This document shows, in pieces, positions 35,315 to 43,593 of a stretch of DNA of 64,000 nucleotides. The notes below the pieces were generated by a model. It ran no database searches, was not told where the DNA came from, and saw only the letters and a list, made by a program, of their open reading frames with translations. The stretch's first letter is position 1; each line of letters opens with the position of its first letter. The DNA is from an uncultured Bacteroidales bacterium (lineage in GTDB: Bacteria; Bacteroidota; Bacteroidia; Bacteroidales; UBA932), in NCBI GenBank assembly GCA_947253655.1, contig CAMYAE010000001.1, positions 124,001 to 188,000 on the forward strand, given 5' to 3'. The position numbers were made by a program, and so were the translations under genes.

Positions 35315-36364
35315 CTATATTATAAGCAGGGCGTCACCGTAAGGACCGAATTTATAGTCCTCCTTTAGAGCGGTGTGATAGGCTTTCATAACATGCTCAT
35401 ATCCGCCGAATGCTGCGACGCTCATTAGCATAGTTGAGCCTGGCCTGTGAAAGTTGGATACGACAGCATTAGGGACAGCAAACCTGTAAGGAGGAAAAAT
35501 GAACTTGTTGGTCCAGCCGTTGTAAGGATTCACCTCATCGTTGGTAGTTACGTAGGTTTCAAGACCGCGAATTACAGTAACCCCTACCGCAAGCACCTTG
35601 TGTCCGGCCCTCTTTGTGGAGTTGATGCTCTCGGCAGCCTCCTCGGATATAATCAGTCGCTCGGAATCCATTTTATGCTTTGAAAGATCCTCGACATCAA
35701 CTTTGCGGAAATGTCCGATGCCCATGTGTACTGTGATAAAAGTCTTATTTATATCCTTGAGGATCATTCTATTAAACAGTTCTCTGCTGAAGTGCAGTCC
35801 GGCAGCCGGTGCCGATACGGCGCCTTCGTTCTTGGCGAAAATTGTCTGGAAATTCTCTTTGTCATCTTCAGTGATCTCCTCTTTGACCCAGCTTGGGACA
35901 GGAGTTTTTCCAAGGCTGAACAAGGTATCCTTGAAGTCTTCATAACTTCCGTCATATAGGAAGCGGAGGGTCCTGCCTCTGGATGTAGTGTTGTCAATGA
36001 CCTCAGCCACAAGGCTTTCATCTTCTCCAAAGTATAGCTTGTTGCCTATGCGGATTTTCCTTGCCGGATCCACAATAACGTCCCAGAGCCTCTGATCGCG
36101 GTTCAGTTCGCGGAGCAGGAAAACGTCAATTTCCGCCCCGGTCTTTTCCTTGTTGCCTGAGAGCTGTGCCGGGAACACCTTTGTGTCATTGAGAACGAAA
36201 GTATCACCTTTCCCGAAATAATCGATAATATCCTTGAATAATCTGTGCTCTATTTCACCCGTATCCTTGTGAAGAACCATTAATTTGCATTCGTCCCTCC
36301 ATCTCGGCGGCTCCGATGCTATCTTGTCTTTAGGGAGATTGAATTGGAACTGTGATAATTTCAT
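35315..36364 (-). CDS. queA: S-adenosylmethionine:tRNA ribosyltransferase-isomerase
   Basis: 349 residues, the normal QueA length. The opening LSQFQFNLPKDKIASEPPRWRDECKLMVL, the strand FVLNDTKVFPAQLSG and the segments AAGLHFSRELFNRM, VHMGIGHFRKV and NFHRPGSTMLMSVAAFGGYE are highly characteristic. QueA transfers and isomerises the ribosyl part of SAM onto preQ1 in tRNA, forming epoxyqueuosine at the wobble position. The gene appears monocistronic with its own -7 box 38 bases upstream. No other queuosine genes are in the window. Confidence 0.97.
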   Translation of the reverse strand: MKLSQFQFNLPKDKIASEPPRWRDECKLMVLHKDTGEIEHRLFKDIIDYFGKGDTFVLNDTKVFPAQLSGNKEKTGAEIDVFLLRELNRDQRLWDVIVDPARKIRIGNKLYFGEDESLVAEVIDNTTSRGRTLRFLYDGSYEDFKDTLFSLGKTPVPSWVKEEITEDDKENFQTIFAKNEGAVSAPAAGLHFSRELFNRMILKDINKTFITVHMGIGHFRKVDVEDLSKHKMDSERLIISEEAAESINSTKRAGHKVLAVGVTVIRGLETYVTTNDEVNPYNGWTNKFIFPPYRFAVPNAVVSNFHRPGSTMLMSVAAFGGYEHVMKAYHTALKEDYKFGPYGDALLII

Positions 36365-36402
36365 TGTTGAGTTTTTATAAATTTAAGTACACGTTTAATA
36401 AA

Positions 36403-36410
36403 CAAATATA
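36403..36410 (-). promoter_or_regulatory. -7 box (TATATTTG) of queA
   Basis: On the minus strand TATATTTG lies 38 bases before the queA ATG. TTTG on the minus strand at 36426-36429 is a possible -33 box but only 15 bases away. Confidence 0.5.
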
Positions 36411-36452
36411 TATACGGAAAATTTTCAAAATTGTTTCATTTTTACATAAAAA

Positions 36453-37064
36453 TCATATTTTTGCCTCCCGAAACACTTCTGCTATTGACGGATAGGTGTT
36501 TTTGACATAAGGCGGAAGGCTTGATTTTGCAACCCATGCGGCTTTTGTGATATCCTCCTCCTGCTGTGGTGTCAGATCTACCGGGTCTGTGTACAGCATT
36601 GAATACCACCAGGTGTGCTTTAGATGCCATATCTCGTTCCTTTTGTAGCAATGGTCCGTCACGCAGATCAGGTTGCGAAGCTTGAGTTTTTCTATTCCGG
36701 TCTCTTCCGTAACCTCTCGCAATGCAGTGATACTGATGTCTTCGCCCTCTTCCTGATGACCCTTAGGCAAATCCCACAGACCGTCACGCTTGATAAGCAG
36801 AAAGTCGCCCCTCCTGTTGGACACAAGACCGCCTCCGGCATTGACTTCCTTGAATTCCGCACAGACCCTTCTGTATGTATCCTCGATGTTTTCTGACGGG
36901 ATATATATCTTGCTAAGAGTGGAAGAGGCCTCAAACATGCCTACAAGTGCATGTATGTCTATCTTTTCGCCCGCATGAAACTCGACCGAATTGGGATCGG
37001 CCAGGCTGGCTTCATCGTTTGAGCAGATAACTATGCTTCTTCTCTCAAAATATATCCTGTGCAT
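36453..37064 (-). CDS. NUDIX hydrolase with N-terminal extension
   Basis: 203 residues. The NUDIX box is complete: Gly 102, Glu 108, then REVTEETGI (Arg 116 to Ile 124), matching GX5EX7REUXEEXGU. About 75 residues precede the NUDIX fold, more than a minimal family member has, and include short strands (RIYFERRSIVICSND). NUDIX enzymes hydrolyse nucleoside diphosphates linked to another group, for house-cleaning or signalling; the substrate cannot be told. It is divergent from pyrE, with promoter boxes for both directions in the 84-base gap. Confidence 0.88.
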   Translation of the reverse strand: MHRIYFERRSIVICSNDEASLADPNSVEFHAGEKIDIHALVGMFEASSTLSKIYIPSENIEDTYRRVCAEFKEVNAGGGLVSNRRGDFLLIKRDGLWDLPKGHQEEGEDISITALREVTEETGIEKLKLRNLICVTDHCYKRNEIWHLKHTWWYSMLYTDPVDLTPQQEEDITKAAWVAKSSLPPYVKNTYPSIAEVFREAKI

Positions 37065-37081
37065 CTTTTATTATAATTTCT

Positions 37082-37089
37082 TATATTTG
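37082..37089 (+). promoter_or_regulatory. -7 box (TATATTTG) of the pyrE operon
   Basis: TATATTTG fits TAnnTTTG and lies 59 bases before the pyrE ATG at 37149. It faces away from the divergent box for the NUDIX gene. Confidence 0.5.
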
Positions 37090-37118
37090 CAGACAGGCCG
37101 TATTATACGGCAATCCTA

Positions 37119-37126
37119 CAAAGATA
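37119..37126 (-). promoter_or_regulatory. -7 box (TATCTTTG) of the NUDIX gene
   Basis: On the minus strand TATCTTTG lies 54 bases before the NUDIX start. The two -7 boxes of the divergent pair overlap in the same short gap, so transcription of the two genes may interfere. Confidence 0.5.
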
Positions 37127-37148
37127 ACTCTTTAATTTGAAAAATAAT

Positions 37149-37784
37149 ATGGAAAGTGTGGAAAGGCTTTTCGCTCTTCAGCTTTTGGAAATAAAGGCAG
37201 TGCTTTTGAGACCGGATGACCCGTTTACCTGGGCTTCAGGTTGGCATTCGCCTATATATTGCGACAACAGGAAGATTCTCTCCTATCCCGAGATCCGTTC
37301 AAAAGCGGCAACGGAAATGGCGAAGAGAATTGCCGCAGAATATCCTGAGGCAGAAATCATTGCGGGAGTGGCTACCGGTGCCATTGCTATCGGGGCCTTG
37401 GTTGCCGACAGGCTCGGAAAACCATTCATATATGTCCGTCCAAAGCCGAAAGATCATGGTACCGGCTCTCAGATTGAGGGAATTTTGGAGAAAGGCCGTA
37501 AGGTCGTTGTGGTTGAAGACCTTATCTCCACAGGGATGAGCAGCCTCGCCGCTGTTGCGGCTTTAAGAAACGCCGGTGCTTGTGTGCTTGGGATGACGGC
37601 TATATTTACTTACGGCTTCAATATAGCGTCGGAGCGATTTAGAGAGGCCGGTGTGAAGCTGGACACCCTTTCCGATTACACTGCCCTTGTGGAGGCAGTC
37701 AAAGCGACCGGTTATATTAAAGACAGTGATTATCAAGTGCTTCAGGAATGGCGTCGCTCTCCTGAAACATGGGGACAAAAATAA
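37149..37784 (+). CDS. pyrE: Orotate phosphoribosyltransferase
   Basis: 211 residues from the ATG at 37149; a TTG 12 bases upstream is possible but less likely. The PRPP-binding loop VVVVEDLISTGMSS and the flexible catalytic loop with KPKDHGTGSQIEG are clear, as is the orotate-contact region ASGWHSPIYCDNRKILSYPEIR. The enzyme joins orotate and PRPP to OMP in de novo UMP synthesis. It heads a run of four plus-strand genes with gaps of 0 to 7 bases. Confidence 0.96.
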   Translation: MESVERLFALQLLEIKAVLLRPDDPFTWASGWHSPIYCDNRKILSYPEIRSKAATEMAKRIAAEYPEAEIIAGVATGAIAIGALVADRLGKPFIYVRPKPKDHGTGSQIEGILEKGRKVVVVEDLISTGMSSLAAVAALRNAGACVLGMTAIFTYGFNIASERFREAGVKLDTLSDYTALVEAVKATGYIKDSDYQVLQEWRRSPETWGQK

Positions 37785-37790
37785 AACGAT

Positions 37791-38294
37791 ATGGCAGAAT
37801 ATCAAAGTAAGCACGCTGTGGTTTCCCGTGCTCCATATATGCTTTATATGTCTTTTGTGGATATGCGGAATTTCATGCAGTTCGTCCCTGAAGACAAGAA
37901 AAAGGATGTAAAGGCCGACAGTGATTCCATTTCCGCTACCGTGCAAGGGTTTAATATCGGAGTGCGGATAGATGAGAGGGTGCCTTATTCCAAATTGTCT
38001 TTCAAAGATGACGGGGCTCCGTTTGAGTTTAACGTAACCCTGCATTTTGATCCTTGCGGGACCGATCCCGACAAGACTGATTTTCATATCAAAGTGTCAG
38101 CCAATCTCAATTTCATGATGAAGATGATGCTGGGGTCTAAAATCAAAGACGGTCTTGACCGGGTAGTGGACGGCCTGGCTGCCGTGTCGGAGGGCAGAAT
38201 GCCGGAGGGCATAGACCCGTCAATGTTCCCGGAAGGGTTTGACCCTGATGTCTTTAAGGGGCCTAAATACGATGACGGTTCGTCTGTTGTGTAG
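37791..38294 (+). CDS. SRPBCC-like protein downstream of pyrE
   Basis: 167 residues, no signal peptide. The first 130 residues have the strand-rich START/SRPBCC-like pattern (SISATVQGFNIGVRIDERVPYSKLSFK, then a long C-terminal helix FMMKMMLGSKIKDGLDRVVDGLAAV). The tail is rich in Met/Pro/Asp (EGRMPEGIDPSMFPEGFDPDVF). SRPBCC folds bind small hydrophobic ligands; the ligand here is unknown. It starts 6 bases after pyrE and directly abuts the next gene. No link to pyrimidine synthesis is known beyond position. Confidence 0.7.
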   Translation: MAEYQSKHAVVSRAPYMLYMSFVDMRNFMQFVPEDKKKDVKADSDSISATVQGFNIGVRIDERVPYSKLSFKDDGAPFEFNVTLHFDPCGTDPDKTDFHIKVSANLNFMMKMMLGSKIKDGLDRVVDGLAAVSEGRMPEGIDPSMFPEGFDPDVFKGPKYDDGSSVV

Positions 38295-39653
38295 ATGAAA
38301 ATATCCGAGAACAAGGAATTCATAGCTTATCTTGAAGAGGGGGTAGGGCAGAGAGAGGCGGCAATCGCATTGCAGGCGTTGGATGAGCCGGCTTCAATAT
38401 CAGTCCGACTAAATCCTTATAAACTTGCGGATAGTGCCGTGTTCTCCTTGAAGATCGCATCTCCGGTGTTGTGGAATAGGCACGGTTTGTTTTTGAATGA
38501 AAGACCGGTGTTTACCCTTGATCCTGTTTTCCATTCAGGAGGCTACTATGTTCAGGATTCTTCGGCCATGTTTGTCGGTCATGTTTTCAGAAAGGCTCTT
38601 GGGCGTTTCTGCAATCTTGACCGTCCTATAAGGGTACTTGATCTTTGTGCTGCACCGGGAGGCAAGACAACGGACATTTCCGCCTCATTGAGGGAGACTT
38701 ACGGCAATTCCTATATGCTTGTCGCCAATGAGGTCATGCGTCAGAGAGTCAATGTCTTGTCCGAGAATGTAGCCTTGTGGGGAGATGCTAATGTGGCGGT
38801 GACCTGTTCAGATCCCAAGGCATTTGCAAGTCTGAACGGTTTTTTCGATATCATCGTTGCCGATGTGCCATGTTCCGGAGAGGGAATGTTCCGGAAGGAT
38901 GAAGAGGCTGTAAATTATTGGTCTGTTGCAAATGTGGAGCTTTGCCGTGCAAGGCAAAGGAGGATAATTGCTGATGTGTGGCCGGCTCTTGCAGAAGGCG
39001 GGGTCCTGATATATTCCACCTGCACTTTCAACAAATATGAAAATGACGATAATGTAAGCTGGATATCTGAGGAGCTTGGGGCGGATATTATCAGGATACC
39101 GACTGAATTTGACGGGCTTGTTGCGACGAAATCCGGCATTAGTCTTGTCCCTGGGCTTGTGAGAGGGGAGGGGCAGTATTGCGCGGCTCTTGTAAAGACA
39201 GCCGGCACTCCGACATTCCGTTTCGGGAAGCGTGTATTCCATGCATGCAGGACTGACTTTGACAGGCTTTTCAAAGTCGGGATGAGATTTAAGGAAAAAG
39301 GCGGTACCGTAATTGCAGTACCGGAGGATGTAGTCAGGGAAGTATCAGCCTTAGAGACTCTTCATCCTATAATGGAGGGGGTGGCTATCGGTGTTGTGAA
39401 AGGTAAGGATTTTGTGCCTGATGCGGATTTGGCGTTGAGCCTCGATCTGGACGAGGGCGCATTTCCGAGGATAGAGGTCAGCCGCGACAAGGCTTTGGCG
39501 TTTCTGCATAAGGACGCGATAGCGTTTCCGGAAGCGGAGAAAGGTATTATACTGCTGACTTATAGTGGCTTACCTATGGGCTTTGTTAAAAATATAGGAA
39601 ACAGGTGCAATAACCTGCTGCCGCAGTCCAGAAAAATAAGAATGAATATATAA
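38295..39653 (+). CDS. NOL1/NOP2/Sun-type m5C RNA methyltransferase (RsmF-like)
   Basis: 452 residues. The SAM-binding motif DLCAAPGGKT lies at residues 116-125. The two catalytic cysteines of m5C RNA methyltransferases are Cys 193 (ADVPCSGEGMF) and Cys 243 (YSTCTF). The C-terminal 150 residues match the PUA-like RNA-binding region of RsmF (YebU)-type enzymes, which methylate C1407 of 16S rRNA. The start directly follows the previous stop. The family is certain; the exact target base is inferred from overall build. Confidence 0.9.
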   Translation: MKISENKEFIAYLEEGVGQREAAIALQALDEPASISVRLNPYKLADSAVFSLKIASPVLWNRHGLFLNERPVFTLDPVFHSGGYYVQDSSAMFVGHVFRKALGRFCNLDRPIRVLDLCAAPGGKTTDISASLRETYGNSYMLVANEVMRQRVNVLSENVALWGDANVAVTCSDPKAFASLNGFFDIIVADVPCSGEGMFRKDEEAVNYWSVANVELCRARQRRIIADVWPALAEGGVLIYSTCTFNKYENDDNVSWISEELGADIIRIPTEFDGLVATKSGISLVPGLVRGEGQYCAALVKTAGTPTFRFGKRVFHACRTDFDRLFKVGMRFKEKGGTVIAVPEDVVREVSALETLHPIMEGVAIGVVKGKDFVPDADLALSLDLDEGAFPRIEVSRDKALAFLHKDAIAFPEAEKGIILLTYSGLPMGFVKNIGNRCNNLLPQSRKIRMNI

Positions 39654-39660
39654 CAAATAG

Positions 39661-40590
39661 ATGATGAGAAGGTTAATATCGTTTTTGGCTCTGATTTCCG
39701 TTGTCGGTCTAAGGGCTTTTGCACAGGATGCTGCGTCTGGCAATTTCGAGGATAGGTACAATGCATTAGTGTCTGCTGTCGGGACTGCCGGTGTCGGAGT
39801 GGAGACGTTGTTGGACAAATGGGAGGCGGCAGAACCGGATAATTCCAAAATGTTCGAGGCACGTTTCCTGTTTTATCTGACAAAATGCCGGACGGAGCAG
39901 GTCAAGCCATTTGATAAGAACCGATACCTCGGTCAGGAACCGATATTGTCGCTTAAGGACAGCCTCGGCAATCCTGTAAATTATTTCAGGGACACCGATT
40001 ATGATGATGAGATTTTCGGTAATGCCATTAAGGCAATAGACAAGGCTATCCAGAAAAATCCTATTAATTTAGATCTTCGTCTGGCAAAGATTTCGGCTTT
40101 TGTCGGCTATGAAAAAGAAAGTCCCGATATTGCGACATCCGAGCTTAAAGGCTTGATTGACTATTCTTTCACACAGTCTCCCAAATGGGTATATCCGGGA
40201 ATCGACGTCAATGCCGAATCTTTTGCCGCCATGGTACAGCAATATTGTGCAACTTTCTTCAAATACGGCACCCCTGCTTCTTATAAAGCATTTAAAGAAT
40301 TGTCCCAGAAGATGTTGGCATACGAGCCGGGCAATACAGTATTTATGGACAATATGGGCTCATATTACCTCGTTGTAGAAAAGGACAGCAAGACGGCTTT
40401 GAAATATTATAACAAGGTGCTCAAGAAAAAGCCGGACGACATCACGGCGATTACCAACTGCGTTCTTCTTGCCCGTAATGACAAAAACATTAAGCTTGAG
40501 AAGAAGTATCTTCCCAAGCTTATTGAATATTCCGAAGATGAAAATACCCGAAAGGCCGCTACTGTGCGGTTGGAGGCATTGAATAAGTGA
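39661..40590 (+). CDS. Exported TPR-containing protein, unknown function
   Basis: 309 residues with a signal peptide ending in FAQ at about residue 21. The mature part is helical, and the C-terminal third shows TPR-like repeats (YYLVVEKDSKTALKYYNKVLKKKPDDITAI). It is likely periplasmic. It starts 7 bases after the RNA methyltransferase and ends the pyrE run. Its last 32 bases overlap the end of the convergent phosphoesterase gene. A role in protein-protein assembly is typical for TPR proteins; nothing more can be said. Confidence 0.72.
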   Translation: MMRRLISFLALISVVGLRAFAQDAASGNFEDRYNALVSAVGTAGVGVETLLDKWEAAEPDNSKMFEARFLFYLTKCRTEQVKPFDKNRYLGQEPILSLKDSLGNPVNYFRDTDYDDEIFGNAIKAIDKAIQKNPINLDLRLAKISAFVGYEKESPDIATSELKGLIDYSFTQSPKWVYPGIDVNAESFAAMVQQYCATFFKYGTPASYKAFKELSQKMLAYEPGNTVFMDNMGSYYLVVEKDSKTALKYYNKVLKKKPDDITAITNCVLLARNDKNIKLEKKYLPKLIEYSEDENTRKAATVRLEALNK

Positions 40591-42016
40591 CAAAATAGGT
40601 TTTACCGAAATGGTCCGTGACCTTGACGGAAATGCTTTTTGTCCCCTCAGGTAGCGGGCATCTGAAGTAATGGTCTGACGGTGTCACTCCAACCCACTTG
40701 TAGTCCAGATTCTCGGCAGTGGAATAATAATGTTTGGCGTCGTGGTCAACTGTTTCGAAACGCTCGGCCTTCCCGGCTTTTTCCCCGTCTAAAATAAATT
40801 CTACGCTCCAACTGTCATCATAAGCCCAGACATTTGCCACAGCATATCCTTCGTATTGTGCGGCATCTTTCCCGGTATAAATTTTCAACTGAAAATCTTT
40901 TGACTTTCCTATTGTTTTGTAATAGAAATTGCTGACTTTGCCATTGTCTATTTCAAAGACCGTATAACCGATAGGGGTGCCGTCTGTGCATATAGGGCCT
41001 TGCCACCATGCTCCGCAGAGAGCCGGAATTGTGTGTACGTAGAGGTTGTCTCTTACAATTTGGTTGAAGGTCGTATGTGTATGTCCATTGATAATATGGG
41101 CATCAAAAGGCTCTAAAAGTTGAAACAGAGCGGCCTGGTTGGTGAGTACGCCTTCGACCCTGTCGTATGAGAAACTTTTTCTGTCCTCAGGAGCCCTGGT
41201 GGCAGGGATATGGAAAACCGCAAACACCGTAGTGCCCGGCTTTACATAGGACAGATCCTTTTCTAACCAGCTTAATTGCTTTTCGTCAAGATATGCAATG
41301 TAGTACCATTGGCGACCTATATAAAAATTGTTGTTAAGAAAGACATAGTGCACATCTCCTATATCGTAAGAGAAATATGTCGGTCCGTAGGTCTTTTCCC
41401 ATTCACCTAATGAGGTCTCATGTGAACGTCCGAAATTAACAAAATCGTGGTTGCCCATTGCGTTGCGGAACACTATTCCGGTACTGTCCATAATCATGTT
41501 ATATCTATCGAACCATTTAGAATACTTGTTTCCGGTCAGATCGCCTGCACATATCCCATGCACAAAACGTCCTGAAGCTTTATATGAATCCGCGATCTCT
41601 CGGATATCGGCAGCGTTTTCTCGCAACTTGGCAAATTCTTTTTCCATTGCGACTTGTGGATCGGCTGTCGCAATTATTGCCTGAAAGGTCTCGTCGGTGT
41701 TCCTTTTTTCAAGATTAAAATCTATGACACCGCTTTTGCCTTCCGGCATATTTTTGTAGAATTTCACTACTCCCTGCTCGGAGGGAGCATAATATCCTTT
41801 CGGTACGCATATATACACAAAAGGATTGCGAGTGTCCGCTTCAAGCTTATATTTGCCCTTATTGTCGGTTTTTGCAAACGATTCTCCGTCTGTGACCAGG
41901 ACATTGGCAATTCCTTGCCCCTTGCTTGCAACCCGGCCTTTAATTAATATGTCCGCAGCCGATAATGGCAAGGCCGTTGCAAGAATAAGACATATTATAG
42001 TTAATTTCTTTATCAT
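40559..42016 (-). CDS. Exported calcineurin-like phosphoesterase
   Basis: 485 residues with a signal peptide (MIKKLTIICLILATALPLSA), so periplasmic or surface-facing. An N-terminal carboxypeptidase-regulatory-like beta domain (ILIKGRVASKGQGIANVLVTDG) is followed by the metallophosphatase core: ATADPQV, GDLTGN, GNHDF, FHIPATR and NGHTHT carry the two-metal ligands. A C-terminal beta domain of about 120 residues completes the MetallophosN-Metallophos-MetallophosC build seen in Bacteroidales. It is the last gene of the eight-gene glycan operon, 10 bases after the GHL10-like gene. Removal of phosphate from glycans or sugar phosphates is inferred from context. Confidence 0.88.
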   Translation of the reverse strand: MIKKLTIICLILATALPLSAADILIKGRVASKGQGIANVLVTDGESFAKTDNKGKYKLEADTRNPFVYICVPKGYYAPSEQGVVKFYKNMPEGKSGVIDFNLEKRNTDETFQAIIATADPQVAMEKEFAKLRENAADIREIADSYKASGRFVHGICAGDLTGNKYSKWFDRYNMIMDSTGIVFRNAMGNHDFVNFGRSHETSLGEWEKTYGPTYFSYDIGDVHYVFLNNNFYIGRQWYYIAYLDEKQLSWLEKDLSYVKPGTTVFAVFHIPATRAPEDRKSFSYDRVEGVLTNQAALFQLLEPFDAHIINGHTHTTFNQIVRDNLYVHTIPALCGAWWQGPICTDGTPIGYTVFEIDNGKVSNFYYKTIGKSKDFQLKIYTGKDAAQYEGYAVANVWAYDDSWSVEFILDGEKAGKAERFETVDHDAKHYYSTAENLDYKWVGVTPSDHYFRCPLPEGTKSISVKVTDHFGKTYFVTYSMPPTAQ

Positions 42017-42026
42017 ATTGTTTTTT

Positions 42027-43460
42027 TTACATTCCTGCTTTTACATATTGCCATTGGTCGGCTGAACGCAGGTGACACATATCGAATAGAAAATACCCGT
42101 CACAGGCATTCATACAGGCTTTTACTGATTTTGTTATCGCTTCATTCTCCTGGTCCTTAGTGAATTTGTTTTCATAGTCCCAGTTACCGACATCAGGACC
42201 TCCCGCCACTATTGGGCAGTCTCCTTTGATTTTCTCGTGTGCCAATTTGCAAAATCCTTGCATTGTCCATTCGAATAAGCCGTAAACCCTTCCCGGTGAA
42301 GCATAAGCTCCGATAAGCATTTGATCCATAAGGTCGGCATATCCGGTTGTGTTGTATGTATTGCTTGCCCAATAATAGTTCGGCTTGAACTTAGGGCTTG
42401 CCCAATTCACCCCCACATCGAAATAGGTGGAGTACCAGCCCCCAACATAGACACCGAATCTCAACTTTGGATTTACTTCCTTGACGGCTGCTCGTGCTTT
42501 CCGCATAAATTCTCTTATGGTTGCGGAGCGGAATTCGAGCCATTTTTTCTGTATCTCAGACGGAGACTTTGACAGGGTAGCACCGGGAGCGAAAATGTCA
42601 TTCGGCCATGATGCCACCTTTTTGCCATAATATTTCTCGAATTTCTTACGGCTTATATCTGAAAAATCCGATGTTATGTCATTATAACGTCCCCTGTCCA
42701 AAATTATTCCGTCAAGGTCTTTGTAGGAAGCAAGATCTCTGAGGAGGCCTATGATATATTCTTGCACCTTGTCGTTGGCAGGATTGAAGAATTTTGTCGT
42801 ATAGCCTTGGGATTCCGGAATGTCCATTACATTGGTGAGTCCGCTTTCAATGTTTACCACTGTGGCCCAGTCCTTTTTGGAGGCGTCTCTGAAAAGGACT
42901 CCATGAGAGCCGTAGCTGTAACCGTAGCTGTTGCCGCCTACAAAGGTGTTGAAGCCGGCATGAATCCTCAGACCGAGTTCATGACCGATGTCTATGAAAG
43001 CTTGCAAGTAGTCCCAGGTGGCCGTTCTTTCCACAATTCCGTATCTCCCGCCGGGGAACCAGAACCCGAATTTGGTTGCCTGGCTGCATTTGTCTGTCTT
43101 GAACATTACATCCCCGTTGGATGGACGCACATCTACAACGATATCCGTGAAACCCACATCCTTGGCTTTCCCCAGATCTCTTTTAATGTTTTCCTTGTTG
43201 TTTGAAAGATCAAAGGAATTGGCCGCAGCGTCCACCCAAAGATACTTGGGCTTAGAGACTACAGGAGGCTTAGGATTTTCAGGATTATCCGGTTTATCCG
43301 GTTTATCCGGATTGTCCGGGTCTTGCGGTGTGTCAGGCACTTCCGTTGTAGGACCTGCCGGATAGGTGTATTTTGTCTCTTGCGGTTGCTTGCAAGAAGT
43401 GCAGAGGATACTTAACAATGCCCAGAAGGCTGTATTTATGATGATATTTCGTTGCATCAT
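42027..43460 (-). CDS. Surface lipoprotein glycosidase-like TIM barrel (GHL10 family)
   Basis: 477 residues. Lipobox CTSC (lipidated Cys 23) is followed by YTYPAG (residues 31-36) and a Pro/Asp/Asn/Lys-rich linker (about 40-65). The remaining 400 residues fit the glycosyl-hydrolase-like family 10 (GHL10, PF02638/DUF187-type) TIM barrel: KYLWVDAAANSF, FTDIVVDVRPSNGD, LGLRIHAGFN, LDGIILDRGRYND and LRFGVYVGGWY. GHL10 proteins are presumed glycosidases, few characterised. It lies 133 bases after the DUF5018 gene, with two hairpins between, and 10 bases before the phosphoesterase gene. Substrate unknown. Confidence 0.8.
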   Translation of the reverse strand: MMQRNIIINTAFWALLSILCTSCKQPQETKYTYPAGPTTEVPDTPQDPDNPDKPDKPDNPENPKPPVVSKPKYLWVDAAANSFDLSNNKENIKRDLGKAKDVGFTDIVVDVRPSNGDVMFKTDKCSQATKFGFWFPGGRYGIVERTATWDYLQAFIDIGHELGLRIHAGFNTFVGGNSYGYSYGSHGVLFRDASKKDWATVVNIESGLTNVMDIPESQGYTTKFFNPANDKVQEYIIGLLRDLASYKDLDGIILDRGRYNDITSDFSDISRKKFEKYYGKKVASWPNDIFAPGATLSKSPSEIQKKWLEFRSATIREFMRKARAAVKEVNPKLRFGVYVGGWYSTYFDVGVNWASPKFKPNYYWASNTYNTTGYADLMDQMLIGAYASPGRVYGLFEWTMQGFCKLAHEKIKGDCPIVAGGPDVGNWDYENKFTKDQENEAITKSVKACMNACDGYFLFDMCHLRSADQWQYVKAGM

Positions 43461-43474
43461 TATATTGTTTTTAA

Positions 43475-43574
43475 GGCTGTGATGTTCATTACAGCCATTT
43501 TGTATTGCATTCTTTTATAATGTTGTCCTGAATGTATGGTAATGTACATTTTCAAAGCCTACATCCAGGACAAC
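43475..43574 (-). promoter_or_regulatory. Two intercistronic hairpins in the glycan operon
   Basis: A long inverted repeat, GTTGTCCTG-A-ATGTA (43522-43536) with TACAT-C-CAGGACAAC (43560-43574), lies just after the DUF5018 gene. A second hairpin, GGCTGT...ACAGCC (43475-43496), sits 14 bases before the GHL10 start. Neither is followed by a strong T run on the minus strand, so they are more likely RNA-stability or attenuation elements between SusCD-DUF5018 and the enzyme genes than full terminators. Confidence 0.6.
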
Positions 43575-43593
43575 TAATCAATAATCCAATTTA

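Noticed and set aside
37137..37148. TTG start of pyrE at 37137
   Set aside because: An ATG 12 bases later gives the usual length and N-terminus.
43280..43345. Short tandem repeats GGTTTATCC / GGATTGTCC in the GHL10 gene
   Set aside because: They encode an ordinary Pro/Asp/Lys/Asn linker (PDNPDKPDKPDN) like that in the major pilin, common in Bacteroidales lipoproteins.
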